Of a stretch of DNA of 64,000 bases, positions 34,001 through 46,613 are shown in pieces. Both the position numbers and the translations under genes were made by a program. The notes below the pieces were generated by a model, which did not search any database, was not told the DNA's origin, and worked only from the letters and a program-made list of their open reading frames with translations. How positions within the stretch are numbered: the first letter of the stretch is position 1; every line of letters begins with the position of its first letter. The stretch comes from Multifurca ochricompacta. Lineage: Eukaryota > Basidiomycota > Agaricomycetes > Russulales > Russulaceae. The stretch spans positions 62,001-126,000 of the forward strand of contig WTXG01000038.1 of assembly GCA_022496185.1 (NCBI GenBank), in the 5' to 3' direction.

Positions 34001-35427
34001 GGATCTTCCTAAGGGAAGAAAGGCAGTAAAATCAAAATGGGTTTTTAAGCTGAAACCAGATGGACGGTTTCGTGCTAGGCTCGTGGCAAAAGGTTTCACC
34101 CAAATAGAAGGGTGGACTTCGACGAAACATTCTCACCAGTCGCCAGATTTGAATCCTTAGATTATTACTAGCGCTAGCTACGCTAGAGGATTGGGAAATC
34201 CACCAAATGGATGTCAAATCGGCATTCCTACATGGTGATCTGGATGAAGAGATATATATGGAGCAACCAGTTGGTTTCGTCATTGCTGGTCAAGAGTCCA
34301 AAGTTTGTAGGCTACAAAAGCATTATATGGCCTCAAACAAGCATCCCGAGCATGGAATCTACAATTCCATGCAGTTCTTAATGAACTGGGCTTTACTCGG
34401 ACGTACTCTGATGCAGGAGTATACGTGTTTCATCACAAGGAGGGGGATGAATCACTCTATGTCATTCTCTATGTAGATGACATTACTATACTTGGATCTT
34501 CCAATGATAAGATAACGTGGCTGAAGTCAGCTCTATCTAATCGATATGAGATGACTGACTTGGGAGAAATCCAGTCGTACCTTGGAGTTAACATCACCAG
34601 GGACGTCCTAATAAGACACTGGAAATTGACCAAGCAGCCTACGTTTTATCTATTATTGAGAAGTTTGGGATGAGGGATTCCAACCGAGTATATACTCCTC
34701 TTCCCTCTGGGCTGATGTACATCTGGTCAAGTTTGATGGCCAGGCATCTACTTCTGAAATAAAGAAGTACCAACAGTTGATGGGGTCTCTGCTATGGGTG
34801 CAGATTGGAAGCAGACCTGACATCAGTTTTGCTGTGGTGCGCCTTAGTCAATATGCTTCCAACCCCTCTCAAGATCAATGCGACTTGCAAAATATGTCTT
34901 AAAGTATCTTAATAGTACAAAAGACTGCAAGTTGCAGTATTCTGGAGGGAATGGGGAGAGTGGCCTTCATGGCTTTGCAGATTCCTCATGGGGAGATCAA
35001 GAGGACTGCCACTCTACCTCAGGCTACGTGTTTTTCTTGGCAAATGGTGCCATTTCATGGTGTTCCAGAAACAGAAAACAGTAGCACAGTCCACCACTGA
35101 GGCCGAATATATGAGCCTCTCTGAGGCTGCAAATCAGGCAGCATGGTATAGGACTTTTATGGAGGAATTAGGGTATGAGGTATCCTCCCCTATACTACTC
35201 CACTGTGACAATAAGGGTGCCATGGATTTGGCATTAAACCCAGTCACAGGAAGGCGGTCAAAGCATATACCATCAAGTACCATGCCATTAGGGGGTACAT
35301 TGAATCGCACATAATTGAGTTAGTGCGTACCCCCACAGGTGAGATGCTGGCAGATGGCTTCACTAAGTCTCTACCAAGAGCATCGTTTGAAACCATGGTA
35401 AATGGACTTGGACTTATGCTGGAATGA
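31015..35427 (+). pseudogene. Copia-2 gag-pol polyprotein, frameshifted
   Basis: The 523-codon open frame 31015-32586 starts MDGPSSMRPGQL. It covers Gag (LDGSNWQQWSVSFTALLRI), a CCHC knuckle (CFYCQKPGHKANEC), the protease motif WMMDSGATTHFT, and the start of the pre-integrase region. The frame breaks near 32530 in the HLRMGH equivalent. Further right, pieces of integrase (HTDRGGE, about 32900; PYSPQQN, 32979), reverse transcriptase (LYVDDITILG, about 34465) and RNase H (FADSSWGDQEDCHSTSGYVF, about 34975) follow in shifting frames to the stop at 35427. The protease motif is intact, unlike in Copia-1. Most lesions are single-base losses, which may be assembly errors. Confidence 0.9.
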
Positions 35428-35695
35428 GAGAGCTGGAATCTGGAGACTTTGTATACCAGTTTCACTTTCCCACCATGAGCAAAGTTCTCAACTTCGAGAG
35501 TGATGCAAGAGGTGTGTATGGTTTCAGTTTGCATAAGGAATCACCGCGATATGCCTCTGAACACCATGCCTCTCTCGCACTCAGAGAGTTAGAGAAGTTG
35601 GATCTCTGGCTGGCGATATGCTCATTTAATTGTGATGGCAGTGTGCTCATCCAACTCATTTCCCATCATGACCAGATGCCTTCAGCATGGAGGGA

Positions 35696-36187
35696 TGTTG
35701 AACACAGAAGATGTTCGGTGATGCTTCAGGCATCAGGTGATTAGATTAGCTACTTGTAGATTAGATTAGATACCGGAGTTCGGACTATTTACTATATCAT
35801 TATTACTTTCTTTCTCACATTCCGCAGTAGCTGACTGATCACATGTAACATGTATTTCTGTAGTGGCCAATGGCCTTTCTCCCTCATGTTTATTGTTTGG
35901 ACTTTGTCCGGCACTTGTGGACTTATTCCCAGTGCACAGACCATCCCTTAGATCGTATATAAGGGTGTCTGTTTCGTCTCTTACACTTCAGAGTTTCTTC
36001 TACCTCTGAAGTGTAAGTCGTCCTCTCTACTATCTTCACTACCTTAGACTAACTCTGTATATAGAACTTGTCTTTCCAGGTGTGTAGTATAGTAAATAGA
36101 GTTCTTCTACCTCTGAAGTACTTGTCTTTCTAGCCTAACCCACTAACTCACTTACAGTCAGTATGCTGCGCACATGCCTGTTTCACA
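35696..36187 (+). mobile_element. 3' LTR of Copia-2
   Basis: 492 bp, eight shorter than its partner. The differences are almost all lost single bases. Split leader: R1a 35990-36012, intron 1 36013-36064, R1b 36065-36079, joined copy 36098-36133. This is the one LTR where the joined copy differs visibly from R1a/R1b (two lost bases and CTAG against CCAG). Confidence 0.9.
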
Positions 36188-39100
36188 TCCACCACACTAG
36201 AAGGCTTATACCTTGTCTCTAGTGAACTTGCGGTTGGCTCCTCCATGACATGACTCCCCATCTATTTACACAATGTCCCCTGATGTGGCTTAGGACTTGT
36301 TGTAGATGGTGCTAGACAGCTTACTATACTACTTAGAAGTTGCACATCAGAGGCAGGACTTTTTTAAGTTCTGAAGCATAGCGCCACAGATTGGACGGGC
36401 CCTCTTAAATGAGACCTGGACAACTGGTTCTAATGCTCCTTGGAACCAGGATCAACCCTTAAAAATCATCTCAATGTCTTCCATCGTCTTCCCCCTACCT
36501 TCAAGTTTGATAAGCTTGATGGCTCCAACTGGCAGCAGTGGTCAGTGTCCTTCACTGCCCTGTTGAGGATCAATGGGATGAAGAGGCATATCATGCATGA
36601 TGTCCTGAGTTCCTGAATGCTCCCAAGCCAGAGGATGGAGAAAAGGATGACGAATATGCCAAACGCTTTGCGCTTTGGTCAGAGCCAATGTACGTGGAGT
36701 GGAATGGAGTTGAGGAAGTCCTCATGGGAGTTCTGGTGATGGTCACATCGCCAGAACATACTCCCAAATTGCCTCTGACAGAACTTATCCTTCTGTCATG
36801 CCAAATATGAGCGTTTGGAATCGCTCTATGGCACAGTAGGTAGCATGGCCACCTACAACTTGTGGTGTTCTGTATCCTCCTTCCGCTTGGAAGAAGGGAA
36901 GCAATTCAGACCCCAGTTGCAGCGTGTGTTGGATGTGAGGAGTACCCTCAAGGAAAATGGGATGGAGATCTCCGATCTCCAGCTGAGCTTTATTTTGCTC
37001 CAATCCCTACCTCCATCCTACTCAGCCATTGCTGGCTCAATCCTGGCGTCAGGTCCTCCTGACCGCCTTTCCCCTCAGGACCTTGTACAAAGGTTCCTAA
37101 ATGAGGAAAGCCGACTTGCCGGCCCTGCAGGAAGTGGTGTTGGGGCTGCCCTTAATAAGGCAGCCCATGTCAACAAAAATAAAATCAAAAAACAAGTATC
37201 ATTCATGCCACCTCCTGCAGGTGCATCATCGTCCAATGATGTCACCTGCTTCTATTGCCAGAAGCCGGGCCACAAGGCTAATGAATGTCGGCAAAGGAAA
37301 CAGGACAGAGCCAATGCTGATGCAGGCAAAAAGGGCAACAAGAGGAAGGGGCAAGGCCCCAGTGTACATAATAACTCCACACAAGTAGCTACCGTAGTTA
37401 ATGGTAGCGGCAGAATACAGGAGGTGCATGAGACACCTCGCATTTCACTTTATATGATGACCGAAAATACGCAAGAAGTCGATGATGGCAGCAATCCTTG
37501 GATGATGGACAGCAGAGCCACCACCCATTTTACACCATACTTAGATGATTTTTCTGAGTACTTCCCACACAAGGGACACTCGGTGACAATTGGTGATGGC
37601 TCAGTAGTCCAAGTCGAAGGAACAGGCAAAGTTATACTCAAAACTCGAAACAATTACGAATTAGAGTTAAATAACGTCTTCTATATGCCTGGTAGTGAAA
37701 GAATACTATCGACAAGCTGCATCACAGACAAAGGCGGTTCAGTGGAATTTTCTCCATCTGAAGTCAAAATAAAGTACAAAAATGAAATTATAGCGGAAGG
37801 TGTCAAGGCTATGGGACTCTATTGGGTCTTTGGGAAAACTATGCAGAATTTAAATACTGCTTCCCACAAATCTGCATCAAGTAGCCTTGATACCTGGCAT
37901 TTGCGCATGGGTCATATGTCAAAAGAGGCCCTCAAAAGACATGCTCCTAAGGCTGTAAAAGGCCTTAGTATTGATAATAGCCAAGTGGAAGACAAGCCGT
38001 GTTATGGCTGTGAAATGGGAAAATCACACCGTCTTCCATTCCCTCCCTCTCAAAAGAGAGCTTCAGCACCCTTGGAAGTCATTCATAGTGACTTAGTTGG
38101 TCCTTTACAATCCACTTCAATTCAAGGGAACCTATACTTCGCCACTTTCATAGACGACTTTAGCAGAACTGCCTTAGTTGTTGCTATGAAAGCTAAAAGT
38201 GAATTTACATCGGTCTTCTGTAATATTAAGGCATTCCTGGAAAATAAAACAGACAGGAAAATAAAGACCTTACATACAGACCGAGGTGGCGAGTTTGTTA
38301 ATAGGGAGCTGAAGTCAATACTTGAGAAGGCTGGCATAGAGCATAAATTGACAATGCCATATTCCCCACAACAGAATGGAAGGGCTGAAAGGTTCAACAG
38401 AACCATCATGGAAAAGGCCACCAGTATGCTGCATCATGCTGGTCTTTCCCTTGGTTTCTGGGAATGTGCAGTGCGAACAGCCTGTCACATATACAATAGA
38501 ACACCTATTCACTCTAATAAGTGGAGGACACCGCTAGAACTTCTGGATGGGGACATTCCAGATGTTTCTTACTTTAAAATATTTGGCTGCTTAGCCTACT
38601 ACACTGTCCCAGAGGACAAAAGATGTAAACTGGATCACAAAGCCAGGGAGACAGTCTTTGTTGGGTATGCACCCCACTCTAAAGGATATCTTCTTTGGGA
38701 TATGCATACCCGATTGTTGACACGGGATGTGTCTGGAGATGCTTCAGGCATCTGAGGATCGCTTCAGCTGTAGATAAGATTAGATTAGGTTCCGGAGTTT
38801 CGGACTTTTTACAATATCTTTATTACATTTCTTTCTCACCTTACTCAGCTGATTAGTGATGCCCTTAGTAATGCGCAGTAAGCACGTGATATCTCTTTGG
38901 CCAATCGCCTTTATCCCTCTTTGTTTATTGTCCGGCACTTGTGGACTTATTCCCAGTGCGCACAGACCATTTCCCCTTGTCCCTAAGAGTATATAAGGGT
39001 GTCTGTTTCGTCCTCTACACTTCAGAGTTCTTCTAACATCTGAAGTGTAAGTTCCTTTTAGTTTACTCTCTACTTCCTTTAGACTAACGCTTCTTATAGT

Positions 39101-41348
39101 ACTTGTCTTTTCTAGGTCAGTAGTGTAGTAATACAGAGTTCTTCTAACATCTGAAGTTACTTGTCTTTTCTAGCCTTACACGCTACTAACCACAGTCAGT
39201 ATAACCAGCAGCATGATTGTTTCACACCGATCCTTTGTATTGTCAAGAGATGTGACATTCGATGAAGGGTCCTTTCCATCCAACCTTGCCAAGGACAGCA
39301 AGGGAAAGCAAAAGGAAAAAGTTACACCTTTTGTCTTAGAAGTTGAGAGGCCTGTCCAGCCTCAACCAGCAATAGCCACGGTTCCTCAGGCTCCTGAAGA
39401 CAAGGACACCAAGGTTGAGGAACAGGAGGTAGTGGAACCTCCTCAAATAAATCCTGAGCCTACCACACCAGAGAATGAGCTTGACACACACGATCAAACC
39501 ATCTATCAGACACCACCATCCCAAATCTTGGAACCCTCTGAACTCCCTCAGAGAACCCGTGCCAAAAGACAGTCTAAAAAGAATGTTGGCAAAATTTCCC
39601 AACCAGTATTTACTAGGGAAAGTCCACGCTCTCAGCAACGTGACAGGGCTGTGCAGGAAGATTTAGATCTTGATACTGCCCGTCCCAAACGTTCACGTCG
39701 CATGAACCCTTGTTTTTATAATGAGGATAATGCTGAGTTCGTGGAGGGTTCTTCCAGACTTGGACATATGGAATTGCTAAATGCCGCAGGTGTCTCTCAT
39801 AGAGACCCCCTGACTTTTCAGGAGGCAATGCAGTCTGACAATGCCAGTGAATGGCTTGAGGCATGTAAATATGAAATAGATGCCTTAGATAAACTTGATG
39901 TGTGGCGCCTTGAGGATCTTCCTAAGGGAAGAAAGGCTGTCAAGTCAAAATGGGTTTTTAAGCTGAAACCAGATGGACGGTTTCGTGCTAGGCTCGTGGC
40001 AAAAGGTTTCACCCAAATAGAAGGGGTGGACTTCGATGAAACATTTTCTCCAGTCGCCAGATTTGAGTCATTAAGACTATTACTAGCGCTAGCTACACTA
40101 GAGGATTGGGAAATCCACCAGATGGATGTTAAATCAGCATTCCTACATGGCGATCTGGATGAAGAAATATATATGGAGCAACCAGTTGGTTTCGTCATTG
40201 CTGGTCAAGAGTCCAAAGTTTGTAGGCTACAAAAAGCATTATATGGCCTCAAACAAGCATCCCGAGCATGGAATCTACAATTCCATGGAGTTCTTAATGA
40301 ACTAGGCTTTACTCGGATGTACTCTGATGCAGGAGTATACGTGTATCATCAAAAGGAGGAGGATGATTCACTTTATGTCATTCTCTATGTAGATGACATT
40401 ACTATACTTGGGTCTTCCAATGATAAGATAACGTGGCTGAAGTCAGCTCTATCTAATCGATATGAGATGACTGACTTGGGAGAAATCCAGTCATATCTTG
40501 GAGTTAACATCACCAGAGATCGTCCTAACAAGACACTGGAGATTGACCAAGCAGCCTACGTTTTATCTATTATTGAGAAGTTTGGGATGAGGGATTCCAA
40601 CCGAGTATATACTCCTCTTCCCTCTGGCGCTGATGTACATCTGGTCAAATTTGAAGGCCAGGCATCTACTTCTGAAATAAAGAAGTATCAACAGTTGATG
40701 GGGTCTCTGCTATGGGTGCAGATTGGAAGCAGACCTGACATCAGTTTTGCTGTGGTGCGCCTTAGTCAATATGCTTCCAACCCCTCTCAAGATCACATGC
40801 GACTTGCAAAATATGTCTTAAAGTATCTTAATAGTACAAAAGACTACAAGTTGTGGTATTCTGGAGGGAATGGGGAGAGTGGTCTTCAAGGCTTTGCAGA
40901 TTCCTCATGGGGAGATCAAGAGGACTGCCACTCAACCTCTGGCTATGTGTTTTTCTTAGCAAATGGTGCCATATCCTGGTGTTCCAGAAAGCAGAAAACA
41001 GTAGCACAGTCCACCACTGAGGCCAAATATATGAGTCTCTCTGAGGCTGCAAATCAGGCAGTGTGGTATAGGACTTTTATGGAGGAATTAGGGTATGAGG
41101 TATCCTCCCCTATATTACTTCACTGTGACAACAAAGGTGCCGTAGATCTGGCATTAAACCCAGTCACGGGAAGGCGGTCAAAGCATATACCCATCAAGTA
41201 CCATGCCATTAGGGGGTACATTGAATTGCACACAATTGAGTTAGTGCGAACCCCCACAGGTGAGATGCTGGCAGATGGCTTTACTAAGTCTCTGCCAAGA
41301 GCATCGTTTGAAACCATGGTCAATGGACTTGGTCTTATGCTGAAATGA
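36188..41348 (+). pseudogene. Copia-1 gag-pol polyprotein, split by a solo LTR
   Basis: The region starts with the resumed leader (36188-36385) and a gag start near 36398 that is frameshifted up to about 36815. From 36815 to 38714 it is open: the rest of Gag, the CCHC knuckle, the protease, pre-integrase (HLRMGHMSKEALKRH) and integrase (HTDRGGEF, YSPQQNGRAERFNR). The solo LTR 38715-39226 interrupts it. 39227-41348 is open again: reverse transcriptase (GVDFDETFSPVARFES, YVDDITILG), RNase H (GFADSSWGDQEDCHST) and the stop at 41346-41348. The two open frames are in phase across the insertion. The protease active site reads DSR, not DSG, which should inactivate it. Confidence 0.9.
38715..39226 (+). 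mobile_element. Solo copia LTR inside Copia-1 pol
   Basis: 512 bp, TGTTGACACGGG...TGTTTCACA, with 5-bp duplication CCGAT (38710-38714 and 39227-39231). The sister element at 33326 shows the empty site. Split leader: R1a 39024-39046, intron 1 39047-39099, R1b 39100-39115, joined copy 39135-39173. The R1a variant (AACATCT) and the R1b variant TACTTGTCTTTTCTAG both recur in the joined copy. Confidence 0.93.
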
Positions 41349-41637
41349 GAAGAGCTGGAATCTAGAGACTTTGTATACCAGTTTCACTTTCCCACCATGC
41401 CAAATGAGCACGTTCTCAACCTCGAGAGTGACGCAAGTGGTGTGTACGAAGTAGATATGTCAAGCGTTCAGCTTGCATAAGCGAATCTACAACTCATATG
41501 CAAAACTTACAAACCCCGCACTTGAGAGTTAGAGAAGTTGGATCTCTGGCTGGCGATATGCTCATTTAATTTGTGATGGCAGTGTGCTCATCCAACTCAT
41601 TTCCCATCCATGACCAGATGCCTTCAGCATGGAGGGA

Positions 41638-42138
41638 TGTTGAACACAGGAGATGTTCGGTGATGCTTCAGGCATCAGGTGATTAGATTAGCTACTTTGT
41701 AGATTAGATTAGATACCGGAGTCTCGGACTATTGACACTATCATTATTACTTTCTTTCTCACATTCCGCAGTAGCTGACTGATACACCATGTAACATGTG
41801 ATTCCTGTAGTGGCCAATGGCCTTTCTCCCTCTATTTGTTTGTTTGGACTTTGTCCGGCACTTGTGGACTTATTCCCAGTGCACAGACCATCCCTTGGAT
41901 AAGTATATAAGGGTGTCTGTTTTGTCTCTTACACTTCAGAGTTTCTTCTACCTCTGAAGTGTAAGTCGTCCTCTCTACTATCATCACTACCTTAGACTAA
42001 CTCTGTATATAGAACTTGTCTTTCTAGGTGTGTAGTATAGTATAATAGAGTTTCTTCTACCTCTGAAGTAACTTGTCTTTCTAGCCTAACCCGCTAACCA
42101 TCTACAGTCAGTATGCTGCGCCTCATGCCTGTTCTACA
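41638..42138 (+). mobile_element. 3' LTR of Copia-1 (split-leader)
   Basis: 501 bp and almost identical to 28550-29046. Split leader: R1a 41938-41960, intron 1 41961-42012, R1b 42013-42027, joined copy 42047-42084. It is preceded by the purine tract GGAGGGA and followed by the target duplication TTAAG. Confidence 0.92.
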
Positions 42139-42417
42139 TTAAGCTTGTCCAATTTGCACGTCTTGAGATCCAGATCCATCAGGTTTCATGCTCAATGCCC
42201 AAGCCATCCTTACAGCAGGATAGCTAGCAGGCAGCAGGACATGTTGACAAGAGAAGGGGCAGTGTTGCACACTGGATGCAATTCGTCCAGCACTAGGGTT
42301 GCAGAAAATATTTGAGGCTGATATTTTACTGGTAATTTACAGAGGGTCTGATGGGAAGGAGGTAATTTACTGTAATTTACCGTAAAAAATTCCATGTGAT
42401 ACTTTCATGTGATGTTT
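42139..42417. other. Flank with a possible hAT terminus
   Basis: No gene. CACTAGGGTTGCAGAAAATA at about 42290-42309 resembles hAT termini. It lies downstream (minus-strand sense) of the hAT transposase remnant, so it may be that element's 3' end. I could not match it to a partner. Confidence 0.35.
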
Positions 42418-42994
42418 TCAATATAATTCCATTTCCATCGAGAAGTTGTTGTCTAGGGGCTCTCCAAGAGCTTCTGGAGGGTTAGGAGCAGCCACAGAAA
42501 TGTCACCTGATGGTTCATCAGAAAGAGCTGCTGCAAGACACTGAGATGACAGATCAATGGTTTGTGAGACCTCAAGAGAAAGTTCAGGATGGAACATCTC
42601 AAGATTTGGCTCATCCAACCAACTATCATCCTCATCATCATCCAGATTCTCATCCAGTTTGCCATCTGACTTTGAAAAGAACCTGTTCTTGATATCAAAA
42701 AACCTCACAAATGGTTTTGAATTAGCATGCAAGTGAGCCTTTGATAACAGAGTGAGATAAGCTGTCAAAAATGTGCAAATAGACAGTTATGCACCTTTTC
42801 TTCTGTTTTGTAGTACTGCTGTATCTGAGTCATTGCAGTCATTGCAGGAACAGACAGTTGAGAACATAGTGCAGGTGTCAACCATGTGAAAGTTGAAACA
42901 GTGTGCTCTTCTGGCATAGAGTTCACATGAACTGAATATATCTTTATTGCTAGGTGCTGCAGGCAGTGTTATGCTCATGAGTTTGGCAAACAGA
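42418..42994 (-). pseudogene. hAT transposase C-terminal fragment
   Basis: The minus strand reads LFAKLMSITLPAAPSNKDIF at 42994 and leftward. This resembles the hAT C-terminal dimerisation region, in which the usual (D/N)ERTFS block is altered. A frame change near 42787 leads to an acidic tail (42768-42418, DDDEDDSWLDEPNLEMF). It continues the fragment at 47721-47959; hAT copy D sits between them. Not functional. Confidence 0.5.
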
Positions 42995-43088
42995 TAGTGA
43001 TTGTCAAGGGTTTTCATACCTGCATGGGTAAGCACCACGGGTTTTGCCAGGTATGGGTACAGGTATATGGCTCCCAACCTGTGGAAAC

Positions 43089-45875
43089 TAGTGATTGGCA
43101 GGGGTAACCCTGGGGTATCCTCATTGGTACCCGTACCCATACCTGTACCTGTAGTGACGGGTATGGGTAACCTGTGGGTCACCTGTGAAAACACATGCAA
43201 GTTCTTTACTTGCATCACGCATTTCAGATAACTGGCCTGGGCCTTCCCAGACCAAGAAGATACACAACACGTTCATTTGTGGCTGCTTAAGATCCCTCAA
43301 TGACTCTTATTCTATGTTCAGAAGATTAAGATAATTCATTATTCCATTTTTATTTTATTATTCTGCTTTCAATTTTATACAAGCACAACTAAAATCCAAT
43401 ATACAGAGATTGTTACGACCCTACTCTTTTTCCTGACCCTGCACACCATGCCTTATTCTTTGCACCATCCTTGATCTCCTCCTTCTCTGGACCACTCTTT
43501 GATGCCCTTGGCCTGTTGCCTTGGGACCTTCCTTGATGCCTGTGGCCTGTGTGCCCAGGACCCTACCCTGATTCCTGTGACATTGTTCATAGGACTGACC
43601 TCCCATGCTGCCATTTACACCTAACCTGCTGGTGGTTATGCTGCTACACTGTTGGATGTATACCACCCTTCCTTGCTGCCTTGGCTTATGCCTTGGCCAC
43701 TGCTCCTGACCCTGTCCCTGTGCTTGACACCCATAGGAACCCCTGACATTGTCCCTGCCAATCTGACCAGTCCAGACAACTAGACAACTTTGGCTTGTAC
43801 TTGACCCTCTGCCAGTCATGTGACTCCTGGCCATGTGACCCTTGGCCATGTGATCCTTGACCATGTGATCCCTGACCATGTGACTTTGGACCATGTGATC
43901 CCTGACCCTGATCACAGCATCTTCATCTGATCATTTACCCCTTTCTGATCACATGACCCATCTGGCTTATCATTTGCTTCTCTGATTCCTGTGGGAGTAT
44001 TCCCACATCCACCCTGACTCCTGTGGGACCTGTTATCTCCCCATTTACCCCTGACCCTGGTGGGAATCCTCCCACACTGATATGACTCCTGTGGGGCTGT
44101 CCCACATGATTATGCTTCTGATAAGGCTTATCCTTATCATGGACTATATTTGACATCTTATCTGCTATTGGATGATAAGGACTCTGACCCTGTTCCTGAT
44201 TAGCTACAAACCAGATCCCCATACAGTATATAAGACCCTGTAGACAGTTTGTACAACCCTAGATTTGACCTCTTGTGCCTTCAGCCTAGAGTTTCCCTAG
44301 TCACGGAATACAGAGGGGCTTATTTGCCCATTCTCACTCTTCATAATCTCCAGAAGGACCCCATTGCCTCTGGCAATGGGTGTGCACTTCTGTTCCGAAT
44401 CCCATCCATTACCCAGATGCTGTTGATGCTCTGGCTTCCCTTCCTTTGCCCTCTCTGACTTTGGTCCACTTGGTGTGCTTCTAGCACTGTGGCTGGGTCC
44501 TGTCCCCACTCAACAGCCTTAGGGGATTAGCTCCCTTTGGCTGACTTGTCCCGTCTCTCTCTGTGCTTGGTTATAGCACAACTTCCTATTCACCCTGAAG
44601 CTAAGAGCCTGGCCTTGTTGTGCCAGGCTTGCTGAAGATCCCGGACCCACAGTGTCGGGTGCCGCGGATGTGGCTGACTAGTGCCGGACTAGTGTTAGTG
44701 GACTCGCGCCGACCGGTGCACGTTGCACAGCAATGCCCCGCTGAGCGTTACAGAGATGATTAGATAGGATGTTATAGAACATTGATGAATAGCCTGTCAG
44801 ATAACCACACAGAATGCAAAAAAATTTAATGAACACATAGCAATTGGCAGGGGTAACCCCTGGATAATTGTTTTGATACCTGGGTTACCCATAAAATGAA
44901 ACGTGTGCAAGTTCTTTACTTGCATCATGCATTTCAGACATCCGGCCCAGGCCATCCTGGTCAAGGAGATACGCACTCAGACACAATGCGTTCATTTATG
45001 GCTACTCAAGATTCCTCAAAGATTCCTATTTTATGTTCATAAGATTAAGATAATTTATTATTCCATTTTTATTTTATTATTCTGGTTTCAATTTTATACA
45101 AGCATGACCGATCTTTGCATTTCTGTGCATTTCGGATAAATGGCCCAGGCCATCCCAGTCAAGGAGATAAGCACTTGGACACAACACATTCATTTATGGC
45201 TACTCAAGATTCCTCAAAAATTGTTGTTTTATGTTCAGAAGATTAAAAGGATCTTTTATTTACATTATTATTTTATTATTCTAGTTTTATTTCATACAAG
45301 CGTGACTGTCCTGGTCCCTGATGCACATTTCTGCATGTTTAAGTCAACCTTCCTTAATAGGAAGGAGGTCAGACCACCATGTGATGCAATGTAGTCACTG
45401 CCCCATGCAGCTTGTAGATACATGCAGGCCTTGTTTCAATGAAGTAATTTAATAATTAGATTATAGAATAGTCTATATTAGTCTAGAGTGTATTTTAGAT
45501 AGTGCCAGACTGGCAGAAATGATCGCGCATTAATAAAACAAATGCATCATGATTTTCAAGAATGTAGATCACTGATAACACTTTTATTTTACATCACACC
45601 ATTGATCTGCTTTGATATTTTGTAGGATAACACTAGAACATATTTAAAGCCACCCTGTAGCATACATCAGATGAGATCTTTTATTTTTGTGGCTGCAGAT
45701 GTGTTTTATCTTAGAATTTCTACTGATCTTGTCAATGCATAATCAGCACTTATACCTGCCAAACCCACCACATGGGTATGGGTTTCCACGGGTTGGGAGC
45801 CGTATACCTGTACCCATACCCGGCAAAACCCATGGCACTTACCTGTGCAGGTATGAAACCCCTTGACAATCACTA
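43089..45875 (+). mobile_element. Non-autonomous hAT element, copy C, nested in copy D
   Basis: TAGTGATTGGCAGGGG...CTTGACAATCACTA with perfect 8-bp duplication GTGGAAAC (43081-43088 and 45876-45883). It landed inside copy D of its own family in opposite orientation. The LTR 43411-44752 lies inside it. Without that it would be about 1440 bp, like copy A. Confidence 0.92.
43411..44752 (+). mobile_element. Solo long gypsy-type LTR (1342 bp)
   Basis: TGTTACGACCCTAC...CTGAGCGTTACA with 5-bp duplication GAGAT (43406-43410 and 44753-44757). The empty site is seen in hAT copy A at about 27345. It has a promoter-like CAGTATATAAGACC at 44224-44237. It is full of short CATGTGAC/CATGTGATC repeats (about 43810-43910). 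Related LTRs lie at 58234-59304 and 60561-62415. Confidence 0.9.
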
Positions 45876-46613
45876 GTGGAAACCCATACCTGCGCAGTGG
45901 GTTTGGTGGGTATAGGCACCAATTATGCATTGACAAGATCAGTAGAAATTCTAAGATAAAACACATCTGCAGCCACAAAAATAAAAGATCTCGTCTGATG
46001 TATGCTACAGGGTATCTTTAAATATGTTCTAGTATTATCATATGAAGTATCAAAGCAGATCAATGGTGCGATGTAAAATAAAAGTGTTATCAGTGATCCA
46101 CTTCTTGAAAATCATGATGCATCTGTTTTATTAACGCGCAATCAATTCTGCCAGTCTGGCACTATCTAAAATACTCTCTAGACTACTTTAGACTATAATA
46201 TAATCAAATTATCAAATTAGTTTACTGAAACAAGGCCTGCATGTATCTACAAGCTGCATGGGGCAGTGACTACATTGCATCACATGGTGGTCTGACCTCC
46301 TTCCTATTAAGGAAGGTTGACTTAAACGCACCAGGACAGTCGCACATGTATGAAATGAAAGCAGAATAATAAAATAGTAATGTAAATAAAGGATCCATTT
46401 AATCTTCTGAACATAAACCAACAATTTTTGAGGGATCTTGAGTAGCCATAAATGAATGCATTGTGTCCAAGTGCTTATCTCCCTGACCGGGATGGCCTGG
46501 GCCATTTATCCGAAATGTGCAGAAATGCAAAGAACAGTCGCACTTGTATAAATTGAAACCAGAATTATAAAATAAAAATAGAATAATAAATTATCTTAAT
46601 CTTATGAACATAA

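Larger units (their letters stand above)
29674..36187 (+). mobile_element. Copia-2, complete element nested in the Copia-1 leader
   Basis: 6514 bp, LTRs 29674-30173 and 35696-36187, with 5-bp duplication TCCAC (29669-29673 and 36188-36192). It belongs to the same family as Copia-1, so it inserted into a close relative. The internal order is primer site 30174, leader, gag-pol from 31015 to the stop at 35425-35427, tail, purine tract, LTR. The coding part is open to about 32586 and then broken by many single-base losses. Confidence 0.92.
28550..42138 (+). mobile_element. Copia-1, complete Ty1/copia element with two nested insertions
   Basis: A full element with 5-bp duplication TTAAG (28545-28549 and 42139-42143). 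It has LTRs 28550-29046 and 41638-42138, a half-tRNA primer site at 29047, a leader to 29673, then Copia-2 (29674-36187), and the leader, gag and pol from 36188 to 41348. The solo LTR 38715-39226 lies inside pol. The LTR pair is nearly identical, so the insertion is young, and the nested insertions are younger. The polypurine tract is GGAGGGA just before 41638. Confidence 0.93.

Noticed and set aside
43421..43915. 164-codon minus-strand open frame with DHMVQSHMVRDHM repeats
   Set aside because: It comes from CATGTGAC-type short repeats inside the solo LTR 43411-44752. Related LTRs do not keep the frame.
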